Notes under the pieces: generated by a model | Database searches by the model: none | Seen by the model: the letters and a program-made list of their open reading frames with translations, nothing else | What the model was told of the DNA's origin: nothing | Made by a program: the position numbers and the translations under genes | NCBI GenBank assembly: GCA_030624785.1 | Contig: JAUXJK010000028.1 | Span: forward strand, 1 to 11,892 | Direction: 5' to 3' | DNA from: Actinomycetes bacterium | GTDB lineage: Bacteria > Actinomycetota > Thermoleophilia > Gaiellales > Gaiellaceae | DNA length: 11,892 nt | Part shown: positions 1-6,515 of the stretch, in pieces | How the letters are laid out: each line of letters begins with the position of its first letter | Position numbering within the stretch: the stretch's first letter is position 1

Positions 1-176
1 GGCCTCAGCGCCAGCTTGAATGCGAGGCGATAGTCGTAGCCGGCTTGCGCAAGTTGCTGCAGCCGCCAGCGAAAAACGCGCTCCTGCTCGGACTCAACCG
101 TCCAATCGGTCTCATCGAGCGCTTCAGAGGCGTCGGCCCATGCGAGCTCTTCTTGTTCTTGTGGCTGATTCGACAC
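1..176 (-). CDS. Small conserved hypothetical protein, partial (N-terminal 58 residues)
   Basis: An open frame on the minus strand begins at a GTG (176-174) and is still open at the left edge, so only the N-terminal 58 residues are visible. GAGTGAG-like purines lie just upstream of the GTG. The visible protein has an acidic, Gln/Glu-rich first third (Q-P-Q-E-Q-E-E), then a helical segment containing R-W-R-L-Q-Q-L and A-G-Y-D-Y-R-L-A-F. The pattern WRL-x-QL-x-x-AGY-x-x-x-x-A resembles short actinobacterial proteins of unknown function that I recall by pattern only. There is no signal peptide or membrane segment in the visible part. It points the same way as the class IV aminotransferase but is separated from it by about 280 bp. 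The reading frame is reasonably convincing, but the start and family are uncertain and no function is proposed. Confidence 0.55.
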   Translation of the reverse strand, partial: MSNQPQEQEELAWADASEALDETDWTVESEQERVFRWRLQQLAQAGYDYRLAFKLALR

Positions 177-455
177 GTCTACTCACTCTCCAAGACGGCA
201 GTCGGGGATGCTTTCTTCCAATCGTCTCGCCATCGATCGAGGGATTCTGAGGCGAGTGATTTCTCGCTTATCGGCACGATTGTGGGCCCCCATGAGAGCG
301 ATCTCGGCATTGGTCTCCTCGCGGCCGCGCCGCGGTCCTCACTCTCGGCCGCGCGTACTCAGAGCTCGGTCATCCTAGCCAGCGCGCGACACCCTGCGAA
401 GCGGCCATCGCGCACGGGTTGGGGCTGGTCGTTCAGCGAGCGAGGCTCGCGAGAG
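177..455. other. Intergenic region without a recognised gene
   Basis: About 280 bp lie between the partial small gene and the class IV aminotransferase. I see no convincing coding frame, tRNA or repeat array. Open frames on the plus strand here have arginine- and serine-rich compositions and run antisense into the aminotransferase, so I read them as chance. A GC-rich hairpin just after the aminotransferase stop is listed separately. The rest probably carries the promoter of the small minus-strand gene. Confidence 0.5.
436..450 (-). terminator. Possible hairpin downstream of the class IV aminotransferase
   Basis: The sequence GCGAGC-GAG-GCTCGC forms a perfect 6-bp stem with a 3-nt loop. It begins 5 bp after the aminotransferase stop codon on the minus strand. 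No T-run follows, so it is at best a non-canonical actinobacterial-style terminator or an RNA 3'-end stabiliser. Confidence 0.3.
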
Positions 456-1406
456 CTAGTGACCCGCAGGCGTCGGAATATCGGCGACCGCACGGACGTA
501 CGCCGGATCATCGTGAAGCGCCCAGTACGCCTCCCGCACGCGCATCGTCAATGGTCCAGGCGTACCGTCGCTCACCCGTTCCCCATCAATGCGAGTCATC
601 GGGAGCACACCGCCCGCCGTGGATGTTCCAAAGACCTCTAGGCCGCCATGAAGCACGTCGAGCGTGAGTGGCTCCTGCTGCACCTCGACCCCGAAGCGCT
701 CCAGAATCTCGATCGCCGTGCGTCGGGTGATGCCCTGCAGCACGCCGGCAGCCGGAGTGATCACGCGGTCGCCGTTCACGACAAAGATGTTGAAACCCGG
801 CCCTTCCGCGAGTGTTCCGTCCGCTCGCGTCAAGACGACCGTCTCGGCTCCTTGCGCATACGCATCGAGCAGTCCACGTTGGAAGTCGAGCCAGTGGTAG
901 TTCTTCACGGTCGGATCCACCGCAGTCGCGGAGATCCTCTCGATGTCGCTGATCGCGAGATGGAGCCCTTCTGACTCCTGCTTCTCGAGCGTCGCGATCC
1001 AGACGTACGGAACCGCAAACGCGTAGAAGGCGTTCTGACAGTCACGAGGGTCTCTGCTCCCCGATCGGGGCTGCCCGCGCGTGCAGATCATCTCGACGTA
1101 GGCGCTCTCGAGATTGCCGATCCGCGCGCATTCTGCAAGGACAGACTCGATCTCGCCCCGTTTCAGGCCCGCGTCGAGCTGCAGTGTCTCGAGCCCTGCG
1201 TAGAAGCGCTCGAGATGTGCATCGAGTCGAAAGAACTTTCCCCTCCAGACGCTTACGACATCGTAGGTCGCATCTCCTCGTAGGAAACCCCAGTCGAGAA
1301 TCGGGACGCCGGCCTCTGCGATCGGGACGTACTGACCGTTGACGAAGCCGACGCCGTCAGAGAACCGGCCAGGGAGATCTCCTGCCTCCTCGAGCGTGTT
1401 CGTCAC
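456..1406 (-). CDS. Class IV PLP-dependent aminotransferase (BCAT/D-amino-acid/(R)-amine transaminase fold)
   Basis: This is a pyridoxal-phosphate enzyme of fold type IV that would transfer an amino group between an amino acid or amine and a 2-oxo acid. From the GTG start it has 316 residues, normal for the family. Visible marks are G-F-L-R-G-D-A-T-Y-D near residue 40, the probable PLP lysine K168 in T-V-K-N-Y, E201 in L-A-E-G-P-G-F-N-I-F, G-V-L-Q-G-I-T-R near 222 and the C-terminal G-T-S-T-A-G-G-V-L-P-M. I chose GTG at 1406 because GAGG lies 6 nt upstream; a TTG at 1424 would add six residues and overlap clpS but lacks a ribosome site. The clpS stop is 7 bp upstream, so the pair is probably co-transcribed. 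The motifs do not settle whether it is a branched-chain, D-amino acid or amine transaminase. Confidence 0.88.
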   Translation of the reverse strand: MTNTLEEAGDLPGRFSDGVGFVNGQYVPIAEAGVPILDWGFLRGDATYDVVSVWRGKFFRLDAHLERFYAGLETLQLDAGLKRGEIESVLAECARIGNLESAYVEMICTRGQPRSGSRDPRDCQNAFYAFAVPYVWIATLEKQESEGLHLAISDIERISATAVDPTVKNYHWLDFQRGLLDAYAQGAETVVLTRADGTLAEGPGFNIFVVNGDRVITPAAGVLQGITRRTAIEILERFGVEVQQEPLTLDVLHGGLEVFGTSTAGGVLPMTRIDGERVSDGTPGPLTMRVREAYWALHDDPAYVRAVADIPTPAGH

Positions 1407-1413
1407 GAGATCC

Positions 1414-1710
1414 TCAGCCTTCAAGCGGAGCCATGGTCAGGCCGGCTTCGTTCAGTTGCTCCCAGTAGAGCTCGGCCTGCTCGCGCTGTCCTGACCAGAC
1501 GATCGCCTGTCCGCTCGAATGAATGCGGTTCGCGAGCGTCATGCCCTTGTCGTAGTTGACGCCCGGCAGAACGCTCGAAAGGGCAAATGCGACACCCTCG
1601 AAGCTGTTGTGGTTGTCGTTGAGAACTACAACGCGCGACACATCACCGAGCCTGCTGCCGCCGCCGATCTTTTCCCGTTCCTTGGGAGGTGTCACGGTGA
1701 TACCCGCCAT
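1414..1710 (-). CDS. clpS: ClpS, N-end-rule adaptor of the ClpAP/ClpCP protease
   Basis: ClpS binds proteins with destabilising N-terminal residues and delivers them to the Clp ATPase-protease in the cytoplasm. The 98-residue product has the typical size and order: a flexible charged N-terminus (T-P-P-K-E-R-E-K), then strand V-V-V-L followed by N31-D32-N-H-N, and H64 in R-I-H-S-S-G. N31, D32 and H64 match the family's pocket residues for the substrate alpha-amino group. The frame is open further upstream, but the extra residues are serine/arginine-rich and antisense to the neighbouring FAH gene, so ATG at 1710 is preferred. No Shine-Dalgarno site precedes it; TATCCT lies 7 nt before the ATG, suggesting a leaderless transcript. 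It precedes the class IV aminotransferase in one unit, a linkage that looks positional rather than functional. Confidence 0.9.
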   Translation of the reverse strand: MAGITVTPPKEREKIGGGSRLGDVSRVVVLNDNHNSFEGVAFALSSVLPGVNYDKGMTLANRIHSSGQAIVWSGQREQAELYWEQLNEAGLTMAPLEG

Positions 1711-1717
1711 GTTGTCG

Positions 1718-1723
1718 AGGATA
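1718..1723 (-). promoter_or_regulatory. Candidate -10 element for clpS (leaderless transcript)
   Basis: TATCCT on the minus strand ends 7 nt before the clpS ATG, so transcription would begin at or next to the start codon. The absence of a Shine-Dalgarno sequence before clpS supports this. No good -35 hexamer is visible. Confidence 0.4.
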
Positions 1724-1764
1724 TCGCGAGGGGCTCGCCCACGCACCTGAGAGCTGTGGTTCGC

Positions 1765-1770
1765 TACAAC
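1765..1770 (+). promoter_or_regulatory. Candidate -10 element for the FAH-family gene
   Basis: TACAAC ends 7 nt before the GTG start at 1778. That spacing places the transcription start at or beside the start codon. An AAGG lies only 2 nt from the GTG, too close for normal ribosome binding. There is no clear -35 box. The call is positional and weak. Confidence 0.3.
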
Positions 1771-1777
1771 GTAAGGC

Positions 1778-2545
1778 GTGCACATCGCTCGCATCCGATA
1801 TCGCGGCCAGACCATGGACGGTGAGGTCGTCGACGGGCGACTCGTACGCACACCGAACGGCTCGACTCTCTCGCTCGAAGAGGTCGATCTGCTGCCACCA
1901 TGCGCGCCGACCAAGCTCGTCTGTGTGGGCAGAAACTACGCGGACCATGCGGCGGAGCTGGGCAACACGGTTCCCGAGCAGCCACTGCTCTTTCTCAAGC
2001 CGCCGTCTGCCGTCGTCGCCACCGACGAGGCGATCGAGTATCCGGCCTATTCGAAACTCCTCAACTACGAGGGGGAGCTGGCTGTCGTGATCGGTTCGAG
2101 GTGTCGCAATGTTCCAGCGACCCGTGCGCGCAAAGTCATCGCCGGATACACGGCGATGAACGACGTTACGGCCCGCGACGTCCAGCGCGGCGACGATCAA
2201 TGGACGCGCGGCAAGGCATTCGACGCCTCAGCTCCCCTCGGGCCGTGGCTTGCTACCGATATCGATGCCGCGGTTGCTGTCCGAACCTGGGTCAACGACG
2301 AACTACGCCAGGATGGAACCACCCGCGACCTGATCTTTCGAATCGAGCACCTCGTCGCCTACGTATCGCGCGTGATGACACTCGAGGTCGGCGATGTCAT
2401 TGCGACCGGAACACCCGCGGGTGTCGGTGAGCTCAAGGTCGGCGATCAGGTCGTGGTTGAGGTGGAGGGAGTCGGTCGACTAACCAACAACGTTGAGGCC
2501 GCGCCAACGGATCCGCGCATCGACGAGCCGACTGAGACGGCCTAG
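1778..2545 (+). CDS. Fumarylacetoacetate hydrolase (FAH)-family protein
   Basis: This family uses a divalent metal to hydrolyse C-C bonds of 1,3-diketones, decarboxylate oxaloacetate-like acids, or isomerise/decarboxylate meta-cleavage intermediates. The 255-residue protein has the compact single-domain length. It shows L-V-C-V-G-R-N-Y-A-D-H at 47-57, metal ligands E98 and E100 in N-Y-E-G-E-L, D129 in M-N-D-V-T-A-R-D, K146 in R-G-K-A-F-D and the closing motif I-A-T-G-T-P-A-G-V-G near 208-217. The GTG at 1778 is the only start that gives the family's normal N-terminus. It diverges from clpS across 67 bp and converges on a 2-keto-4-pentenoate-hydratase homologue, an enzyme of the same fold superfamily. 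The pairing hints at aromatic or 2-oxo acid breakdown, but the substrate is unknown. Confidence 0.9.
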   Translation: MHIARIRYRGQTMDGEVVDGRLVRTPNGSTLSLEEVDLLPPCAPTKLVCVGRNYADHAAELGNTVPEQPLLFLKPPSAVVATDEAIEYPAYSKLLNYEGELAVVIGSRCRNVPATRARKVIAGYTAMNDVTARDVQRGDDQWTRGKAFDASAPLGPWLATDIDAAVAVRTWVNDELRQDGTTRDLIFRIEHLVAYVSRVMTLEVGDVIATGTPAGVGELKVGDQVVVEVEGVGRLTNNVEAAPTDPRIDEPTETA

Positions 2546-2564
2546 GCCGAGACCTCAGGCCGTC
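2536..2564. terminator. Bidirectional hairpin between convergent FAH and hydratase genes
   Basis: GACGGCCT (2536-2543) pairs perfectly with AGGCCGTC (2557-2564). Inside the loop AGG (2544-2546) can pair with CCT (2553-2555). The FAH stop TAG (2543-2545) and the hydratase stop TGA (2557-2555 on the minus strand) both lie within the hairpin. No T-tract is present on either side. Its placement between two convergent genes only 9 bp apart suits a shared terminator. Confidence 0.45.
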
Positions 2565-3346
2565 ACAGCGACGCTCACGCTGCCGAGGCGACCGAACTCA
2601 CATCTCACGGATGACCCGGCCGCAATGGGTATCAACGGCGTGCAGGTTCCAGTTGTGACGTAGTCGCCCGGGGCGAGCGCTCGTCCACGGTCTGCCAGTT
2701 CGTTCACCAGCCACGCGACAACGTTCAGGGGGTGGCCGAGGACGTTCTCCGCACTACCTGTGGCCTGAAGTACGTCATCCACGTAGACCTCTACAGGAAC
2801 GTCGGAAAGATCAGGAGCACCGTTGCCGAGGTCGATCGGCGCGCCCGCGACCCATGCAGCGTTCAGGGCGTTGTCGGCCACGAGGGAGGGCACCCCAGTT
2901 CCAACGAAGTCGGCGTAGCGGTGGCCGACCACCTCGATCGATGGAATCAACTCGCTCACGAAGGGCAACACGCTCTCAGCGTCGTAGCCACCGTCCCGCG
3001 CCGGCAACGCACGCGACACGCGGTAGGCGTACTCGGGCTCGACGACGAGCGTGATCGCGTCCGGCAGGTCTAGCTGCGCTCCACTTTCGAACACGTTCTC
3101 GGCGAGTAGGCGGCCCCAGAATGGACGATCAGCACCGAGAAGTTCCATCGCTGCCTCGTTGGTACAGCCGACCTTGAAACCGACAGGCCCTCCGGAGCCA
3201 TGCTCGGCGAGAAGCGGAACAAGCGCGTCCTGAACGGCATAGGCCTCTTCGACGTCGCGAGGACGCAGATCTTCGGGCAACCCGTCGAGCAGCCGCCGAT
3301 CACGCCGGGCCTCGACCAGGAACTTTGCTGTCGCGCTTGCAGACAT
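2555..3346 (-). CDS. 2-keto-4-pentenoate hydratase / 2-oxo-hepta-3-ene-dioate hydratase family protein (MhpD-like)
   Basis: Members add water to 2-hydroxydienoates in aromatic meta-cleavage pathways or decarboxylate 4-oxalocrotonate. The 263-residue protein has the expected length and marks: G-F-K-V-G-C-T near residues 56-62, metal-binding V-E-P-E-Y-A with E104 and E106, a third probable ligand E138 in I-P-S-I-E-V-V, D158-N-A, G-H-P-L-N-V-V-A-W-L at 204-213 and the terminal T-T-G-T-C-T. ATG at 3346 has GAGA about 8 nt upstream. An ATG at 3364 would add M-R-E-N-D-A and is a real alternative. The longer upstream frame overlaps the permease and is rejected. It follows the second ABC permease by 46 bp (28 bp with the upstream start), so co-transcription is likely, though a functional link with the exporter is unclear. 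Confidence 0.87.
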   Translation of the reverse strand: MSASATAKFLVEARRDRRLLDGLPEDLRPRDVEEAYAVQDALVPLLAEHGSGGPVGFKVGCTNEAAMELLGADRPFWGRLLAENVFESGAQLDLPDAITLVVEPEYAYRVSRALPARDGGYDAESVLPFVSELIPSIEVVGHRYADFVGTGVPSLVADNALNAAWVAGAPIDLGNGAPDLSDVPVEVYVDDVLQATGSAENVLGHPLNVVAWLVNELADRGRALAPGDYVTTGTCTPLIPIAAGSSVRCEFGRLGSVSVAVTA

Positions 3347-3392
3347 CGCGTCATTCTCGCGCATTTTCCGCGCAGCGGCTAGTGCGCGAGAT

Positions 3393-4181
3393 CTAGCCCG
3401 CGGACTCGGCGCTCCGCAAGCCACGGTGCGCCCACCAGCCGAACAGCACGAGCAGCGCCACAGCGAGACCAAATGCGAGGCCCACTGTTGTTGGGCGACC
3501 AACCAGAAAGCCACGCCCGGCCTCAAGAAATGCGGTGAACGGATTGAATCGAGCAACGGTCTCGATCCAACCGTCGAGAACAGCGAGGGGGACGTACACG
3601 GGAGCGAGAAACAGCGCGAGAAACACGGGCGTCTGCATGAGTGGCCCCGCCTGCACGGTTCGCATCCGCATCGCCACGCCCGAAGCGAACAGTATTCCGG
3701 CGCCGTTAACGAGCAACGCCAGCGCGTAGAGTCCGGCCACACCGACGCCGCCCGGCATCGTCATTCCCGCTGCGAACGCAACTCCCGTCACGACGAGCGC
3801 CGTGAACACCCAGCGTCCGAGAGCCGCGAGGGCATAGCCGGCGATGATGCCCTGTCGATTGGGAGCCGCGAGCAGCAACCGCCGGGCGAAACCCGTTTCG
3901 AAATCGCGCGCGATCGCAAAGCCCGTGAAGACGCCCCCGAACGCCGCGCTCTGAATGAGCACGAAGACGTACTGGAAGCCCTCGTATCCGGCCTCGAACT
4001 CGAAGCCCGGCAGATCGGTTAGCGCCCCGAGCGCTCCTGTGAACGCGGTGAAGAAAAGCAAGGGGAAAACGAGACTCGGTATGTAGTACATGGGGTGAGA
4101 AAAATGGTTGTGCAGGTTGCGCCAGGCGACACCGTGAGCCACAGAGACGAAGCTCCCGCCTCGATCAGTTGACGACGACAT
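3393..4181 (-). CDS. ABC-2 type exporter permease (second subunit)
   Basis: An integral membrane subunit of an ABC-2 exporter, 262 residues, with about six hydrophobic segments at roughly 32-54, 70-90, 112-140, 146-172, 182-202 and 232-252. The R-D-F-E-T-G-F-A-R-R-L-L-L-A-A-P loop (92-107) and N-P-F-T-A-F-L-E-A-G-R at 213-223 are family motifs. Its ATG shares one base with the TGA of the upstream permease (TGATG), which implies translational coupling. The partner permease is homologous but clearly diverged, so the channel is probably a heterodimer. DrrB-type proteins export lipids, drugs or glycoconjugates; the cargo here cannot be deduced. Confidence 0.88.
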   Translation of the reverse strand: MSSSTDRGGSFVSVAHGVAWRNLHNHFSHPMYYIPSLVFPLLFFTAFTGALGALTDLPGFEFEAGYEGFQYVFVLIQSAAFGGVFTGFAIARDFETGFARRLLLAAPNRQGIIAGYALAALGRWVFTALVVTGVAFAAGMTMPGGVGVAGLYALALLVNGAGILFASGVAMRMRTVQAGPLMQTPVFLALFLAPVYVPLAVLDGWIETVARFNPFTAFLEAGRGFLVGRPTTVGLAFGLAVALLVLFGWWAHRGLRSAESAG

Positions 4182-4957
4182 CAGACCCTCGCCAGTCGCG
4201 AGCGCAATGCCAGAACTGCGCCGCCGATTCCGACAACAAGAATCACGAAGACGACGCCGAAGCCGAGAGCGAGCGCTTCAACGTTCCAGCCCTCCAGAAT
4301 CAGGCTCCGAATCCCCTCGATGAGGTACGAGACGGGATTGATCGTCGCGATTACGCGAAACCAGTCGGCATCGATCAGGTTGCGAGGCATGTTCATCGAC
4401 GAGAGGAACAGGGTCGCGAACACCAGGGGGAACAGGCCCTGAATCGCCTCTCCTGACCCGGTTCTCACCGCAAGGAGCGCGCCCGCGCCGGCAAACGCGA
4501 CCGAAACAAGAAACGAGAGAATCAAGATCACCAGAGCGCCGCTGACCCCGGCGCGAACGCTCGCACCGGCAGCGAGACCTGCGCCGAGAAAGACGACAGC
4601 CTGCAAGAGCGCGAGCACTGCCACGCCAGCTAGCTGACCGAAGATGAGCGCCACGCCTCGTACGGGAGTCAGCGCCAGCCTGTTCATGAAGCCGGTCTGG
4701 ATATCGCGGGCCAGATCGGTTCCGCTGTTGACCGTCGCGAAGACGGCGCCCTGCAGGAAGGCGAATCCGAGCGCAAAGTCGAGAAACGAGTCGGTGGGGA
4801 AGCCTTCCAGGTTGGTCGCACCCCGCAGACCGCCGGTGTTGACCGCGAGCAGGATCAACGGGAACAGCAGTGATGGCACGATGCTCGCCGGCTGGCGGAG
4901 TGTTCGCATGATCGAGCGGCGGCCGAGTACAGCGACCTGGCGGACGAACTCTCTCAT
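4181..4957 (-). CDS. ABC-2 type exporter permease (first subunit, DrrB-like)
   Basis: A 258-residue membrane protein of the ABC-2 transporter family. Hydrophobic stretches lie at about 24-40, 58-78, 103-131, 138-164, 172-188 and 229-251. The cytoplasmic D-I-Q-T-G-F-M-N-R-L-A-L-T-P motif (85-98) and N-P-V-S-Y-L-I-E-G-I-R at 207-217 mark the family. The start ATG overlaps the ATPase stop codon by 4 nt (ATGA) and the stop overlaps the next permease by 1 nt. It would form the export pore with that permease, driven by the upstream ATPase. No signal peptide is expected. The substrate is unknown. Confidence 0.9.
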   Translation of the reverse strand: MREFVRQVAVLGRRSIMRTLRQPASIVPSLLFPLILLAVNTGGLRGATNLEGFPTDSFLDFALGFAFLQGAVFATVNSGTDLARDIQTGFMNRLALTPVRGVALIFGQLAGVAVLALLQAVVFLGAGLAAGASVRAGVSGALVILILSFLVSVAFAGAGALLAVRTGSGEAIQGLFPLVFATLFLSSMNMPRNLIDADWFRVIATINPVSYLIEGIRSLILEGWNVEALALGFGVVFVILVVGIGGAVLALRSRLARV

Positions 4958-5937
4958 CCGGCGCTCTCGTCTCCACCATGTTCGCTCCCGGCACCCTCGA
5001 GGGACCGGCCTGTCTTCTCAAGGAACACGTCGTCGAGTGTTGGCGCGTGGAGTCGTAGTTGCGAAACGCTGATCCCGGCGCCGTCGAGCGCGCGGACTAC
5101 CTCCGCAAGCTCACTCTCGCCGCCGCGGAGCCGCACCGCGACGCTCTGGCTAAGCGCGGGAACTGATTCGCCGAAGCGGCTGAGCACGGCAGCGAGCGCT
5201 TCGTGATCGCCGTCTTGCGCCGGCACGATCTCGACCGAGGGCCGCCCGATCTCATCCTTGAGCGCCTGCGGAGTTCCCTCCGCCACAATACGGCCGCGAT
5301 CGATGATGCCGACCCGATCGGCAAGCGCGTCGGCCTCCTCGAGGTACTGCGTGGTCAGAAACACGGTCACGCCGTCCTCGCGCGTCAACCGTGCCACCTC
5401 GTCCCACAGGGCGGTGCGACTCTGAGGATCGAGCCCGGTAGTCGGTTCGTCGAGAAACAGGATGCTGGGACGATGTACGAGCGCCAGAGCAAGATCGAGG
5501 CGGCGTTTCATGCCGCCGGAGTACCCACCCACACGCCGATCCGCGGCTTCGACGAGACCAACGCGCTCAAGCAGCTCCTCGCCGCGCACCTTGCGATCGG
5601 AACGCGACAGACCGTGCAGCGTCGTTTGAAGTCGCATGTGCTCGCGAGCACTCAACAGCGGATCGAGAGCGGCCTCCTGGAGTGCGGCTCCGATCTCCGC
5701 TCGAACGTACCTGCCCTGAGTCGCGACGTCGTAGCCTGCGACACGCGCGGACCCGCTCGTGAGTGGCAGCAGAGTTGTCAGGACAAGAACCGTCGTTGAC
5801 TTGCCCGCGCCGTTCGGGCCAAGAAACCCGTAGATCTCGCCGGGCGCAACATGGAGGTCGATGCCATCGACTGCTCGAGGTCCCTTGGGAAACTCTCGAA
5901 CCAGCTCGACTACTTCGATTCCGTGTCGACCGCTCAT
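4954..5937 (-). CDS. ABC transporter ATP-binding protein (DrrA-like)
   Basis: The nucleotide-binding subunit that powers the two permeases encoded just downstream. The 327 residues include Walker A G-P-N-G-A-G-K-S-T (40-48), Q-loop Q87, signature Y-S-G-G-M-K-R-R-L-D-L-A (139-150), Walker B I-L-F-L-D-E-P (159-165) and the D-loop G-L-D. The switch position reads L-T-T-Q-Y-L-E-E-A-D: glutamine (Q197) replaces the usual histidine, common in the daunorubicin-resistance DrrA group. A C-terminal extension of roughly 100 residues ending in T-L-D-D-V-F-L-E is also DrrA-like. ATG at 5937 is preferred to a TTG 21 nt upstream because it gives the family's N-terminus; neither has a good ribosome site. It diverges from sufE. 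Confidence 0.92.
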   Translation of the reverse strand: MSGRHGIEVVELVREFPKGPRAVDGIDLHVAPGEIYGFLGPNGAGKSTTVLVLTTLLPLTSGSARVAGYDVATQGRYVRAEIGAALQEAALDPLLSAREHMRLQTTLHGLSRSDRKVRGEELLERVGLVEAADRRVGGYSGGMKRRLDLALALVHRPSILFLDEPTTGLDPQSRTALWDEVARLTREDGVTVFLTTQYLEEADALADRVGIIDRGRIVAEGTPQALKDEIGRPSVEIVPAQDGDHEALAAVLSRFGESVPALSQSVAVRLRGGESELAEVVRALDGAGISVSQLRLHAPTLDDVFLEKTGRSLEGAGSEHGGDESAG

Positions 5938-6001
5938 GCGAAAACAAGTGTGCTGCAAAGCGCGGCTGCGGGGCGCACCAATACCGACGAATCGCGTCGC
6001 C

Positions 6002-6027
6002 GCTCGCTCGAGACGCTCGCTCGAGAC
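6002..6027. repeat. Two tandem copies of a 13-bp repeat with CTCGAG cores
   Basis: GCTCGCTCGAGAC occurs twice in immediate succession (6002-6014 and 6015-6027). Each copy contains the palindrome CTCGAG. It lies in the 146-bp space between the divergent ABC ATPase and sufE starts, 57 bp before the sufE ATG. It could be an operator with two half-sites spaced 13 bp, or a chance slippage duplication. Confidence 0.4.
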
Positions 6028-6071
6028 GCACGCCCGAGAGCCTGCGACTGGCTCGGCCCGACCCCAGGCGA

Positions 6072-6077
6072 TACCGT
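6072..6077 (+). promoter_or_regulatory. Candidate -10 element for sufE (leaderless transcript)
   Basis: TACCGT ends exactly 6 nt before the sufE ATG, so position +1 would be the A of the start codon. The purine run GGTGGG touches the ATG directly and is too close to act as a normal Shine-Dalgarno site. No -35 hexamer is recognisable. Confidence 0.35.
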
Positions 6078-6083
6078 GGTGGG

Positions 6084-6515
6084 ATGCTTCGAAACGAGCT
6101 CCAGGAGATCATCGATGACTTCGCCGAGTCGCCGCGCGACATGCGCATGGAGCTCCTGCTCGACTACGCAGATGGGCTACCGAAGCTCCCGGAGCGCTAC
6201 GCGAGCGGACAACAACCGCTCGAGCGCATCAGGGAATGCCAGACGCCCTTCGGCGTAGCGATTGAGCTCGAACACGACGTGGTGCGCCTGTTCTTTGACG
6301 CACCACCCCAGGCGCCAACCACGCGTGGCTACGCAGGCATTCTCGCTGCCGGGCTCGATGGAGCCTCCCCGGAGGAGATCGCCGCCACGCCGCCCCACGT
6401 GTACAGCCGCATGCTCCTCGACGAGCTAATCACGCCGCTGCGGCTACGCGGCATGACCGCGATCCTCGCAAGCGTGCACCGCCAGGTTGCGCAGGCTCAA
6501 GCCAGCGCTGGTTGA
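6084..6515 (+). CDS. sufE: SufE-family sulfur acceptor for Fe-S cluster assembly
   Basis: SufE takes persulfide sulfur from a cysteine desulfurase (SufS type) and passes it to the SUF scaffold in the cytoplasm. The 143-residue product has normal length. The start L-Q-E-I-I-D-D-F, then L-P-K-L-P-E-R-Y, and the acceptor cysteine C52 in R-E-C-Q-T-P-F-G are family marks. They are followed by V-R-L-F-F-D-A-P-P-Q-A-P-T-T-R-G-Y-A-G, the conserved R-G and L-L loops, and a C-terminal helix. ATG at 6084 is chosen because the longer open frame upstream codes an Arg-rich stretch antisense to the ABC ATPase. No desulfurase gene is adjacent. The 3' end overlaps the UGSC selenoprotein gene on the other strand by 19 bp. 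Cysteine desulfurases also supply selenium in some bacteria, but a link to the neighbouring selenoproteins is only a thought. Confidence 0.88.
   Translation: MLRNELQEIIDDFAESPRDMRMELLLDYADGLPKLPERYASGQQPLERIRECQTPFGVAIELEHDVVRLFFDAPPQAPTTRGYAGILAAGLDGASPEEIAATPPHVYSRMLLDELITPLRLRGMTAILASVHRQVAQAQASAG

Noticed and set aside
45..641. Plus-strand open frame of about 200 codons at the left end
   Set aside because: It is Arg/Ser-rich without motifs and runs antisense to the class IV aminotransferase.
3365..3742. N-terminal extension of the hydratase into the permease gene
   Set aside because: The translation is Cys/Arg/Ser-rich and out of frame with the real permease. Hydratase homology starts near 3346-3364.
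5341..5349. Loss of the H-loop histidine in the ABC ATPase (T-T-Q-Y) as a sign of inactivity
   Set aside because: Glutamine at this place is common in DrrA-type ATPases, and all other nucleotide-binding motifs are intact.
5763..6083. N-terminal extension of sufE upstream of 6084
   Set aside because: The extra residues are Arg-rich and antisense to the ABC ATPase. SufE homology begins at the ATG at 6084.
6502..6511. CCAGCGCTGG palindrome as a terminator
   Set aside because: It has no loop and no T-tract and lies within both coding 3' ends.
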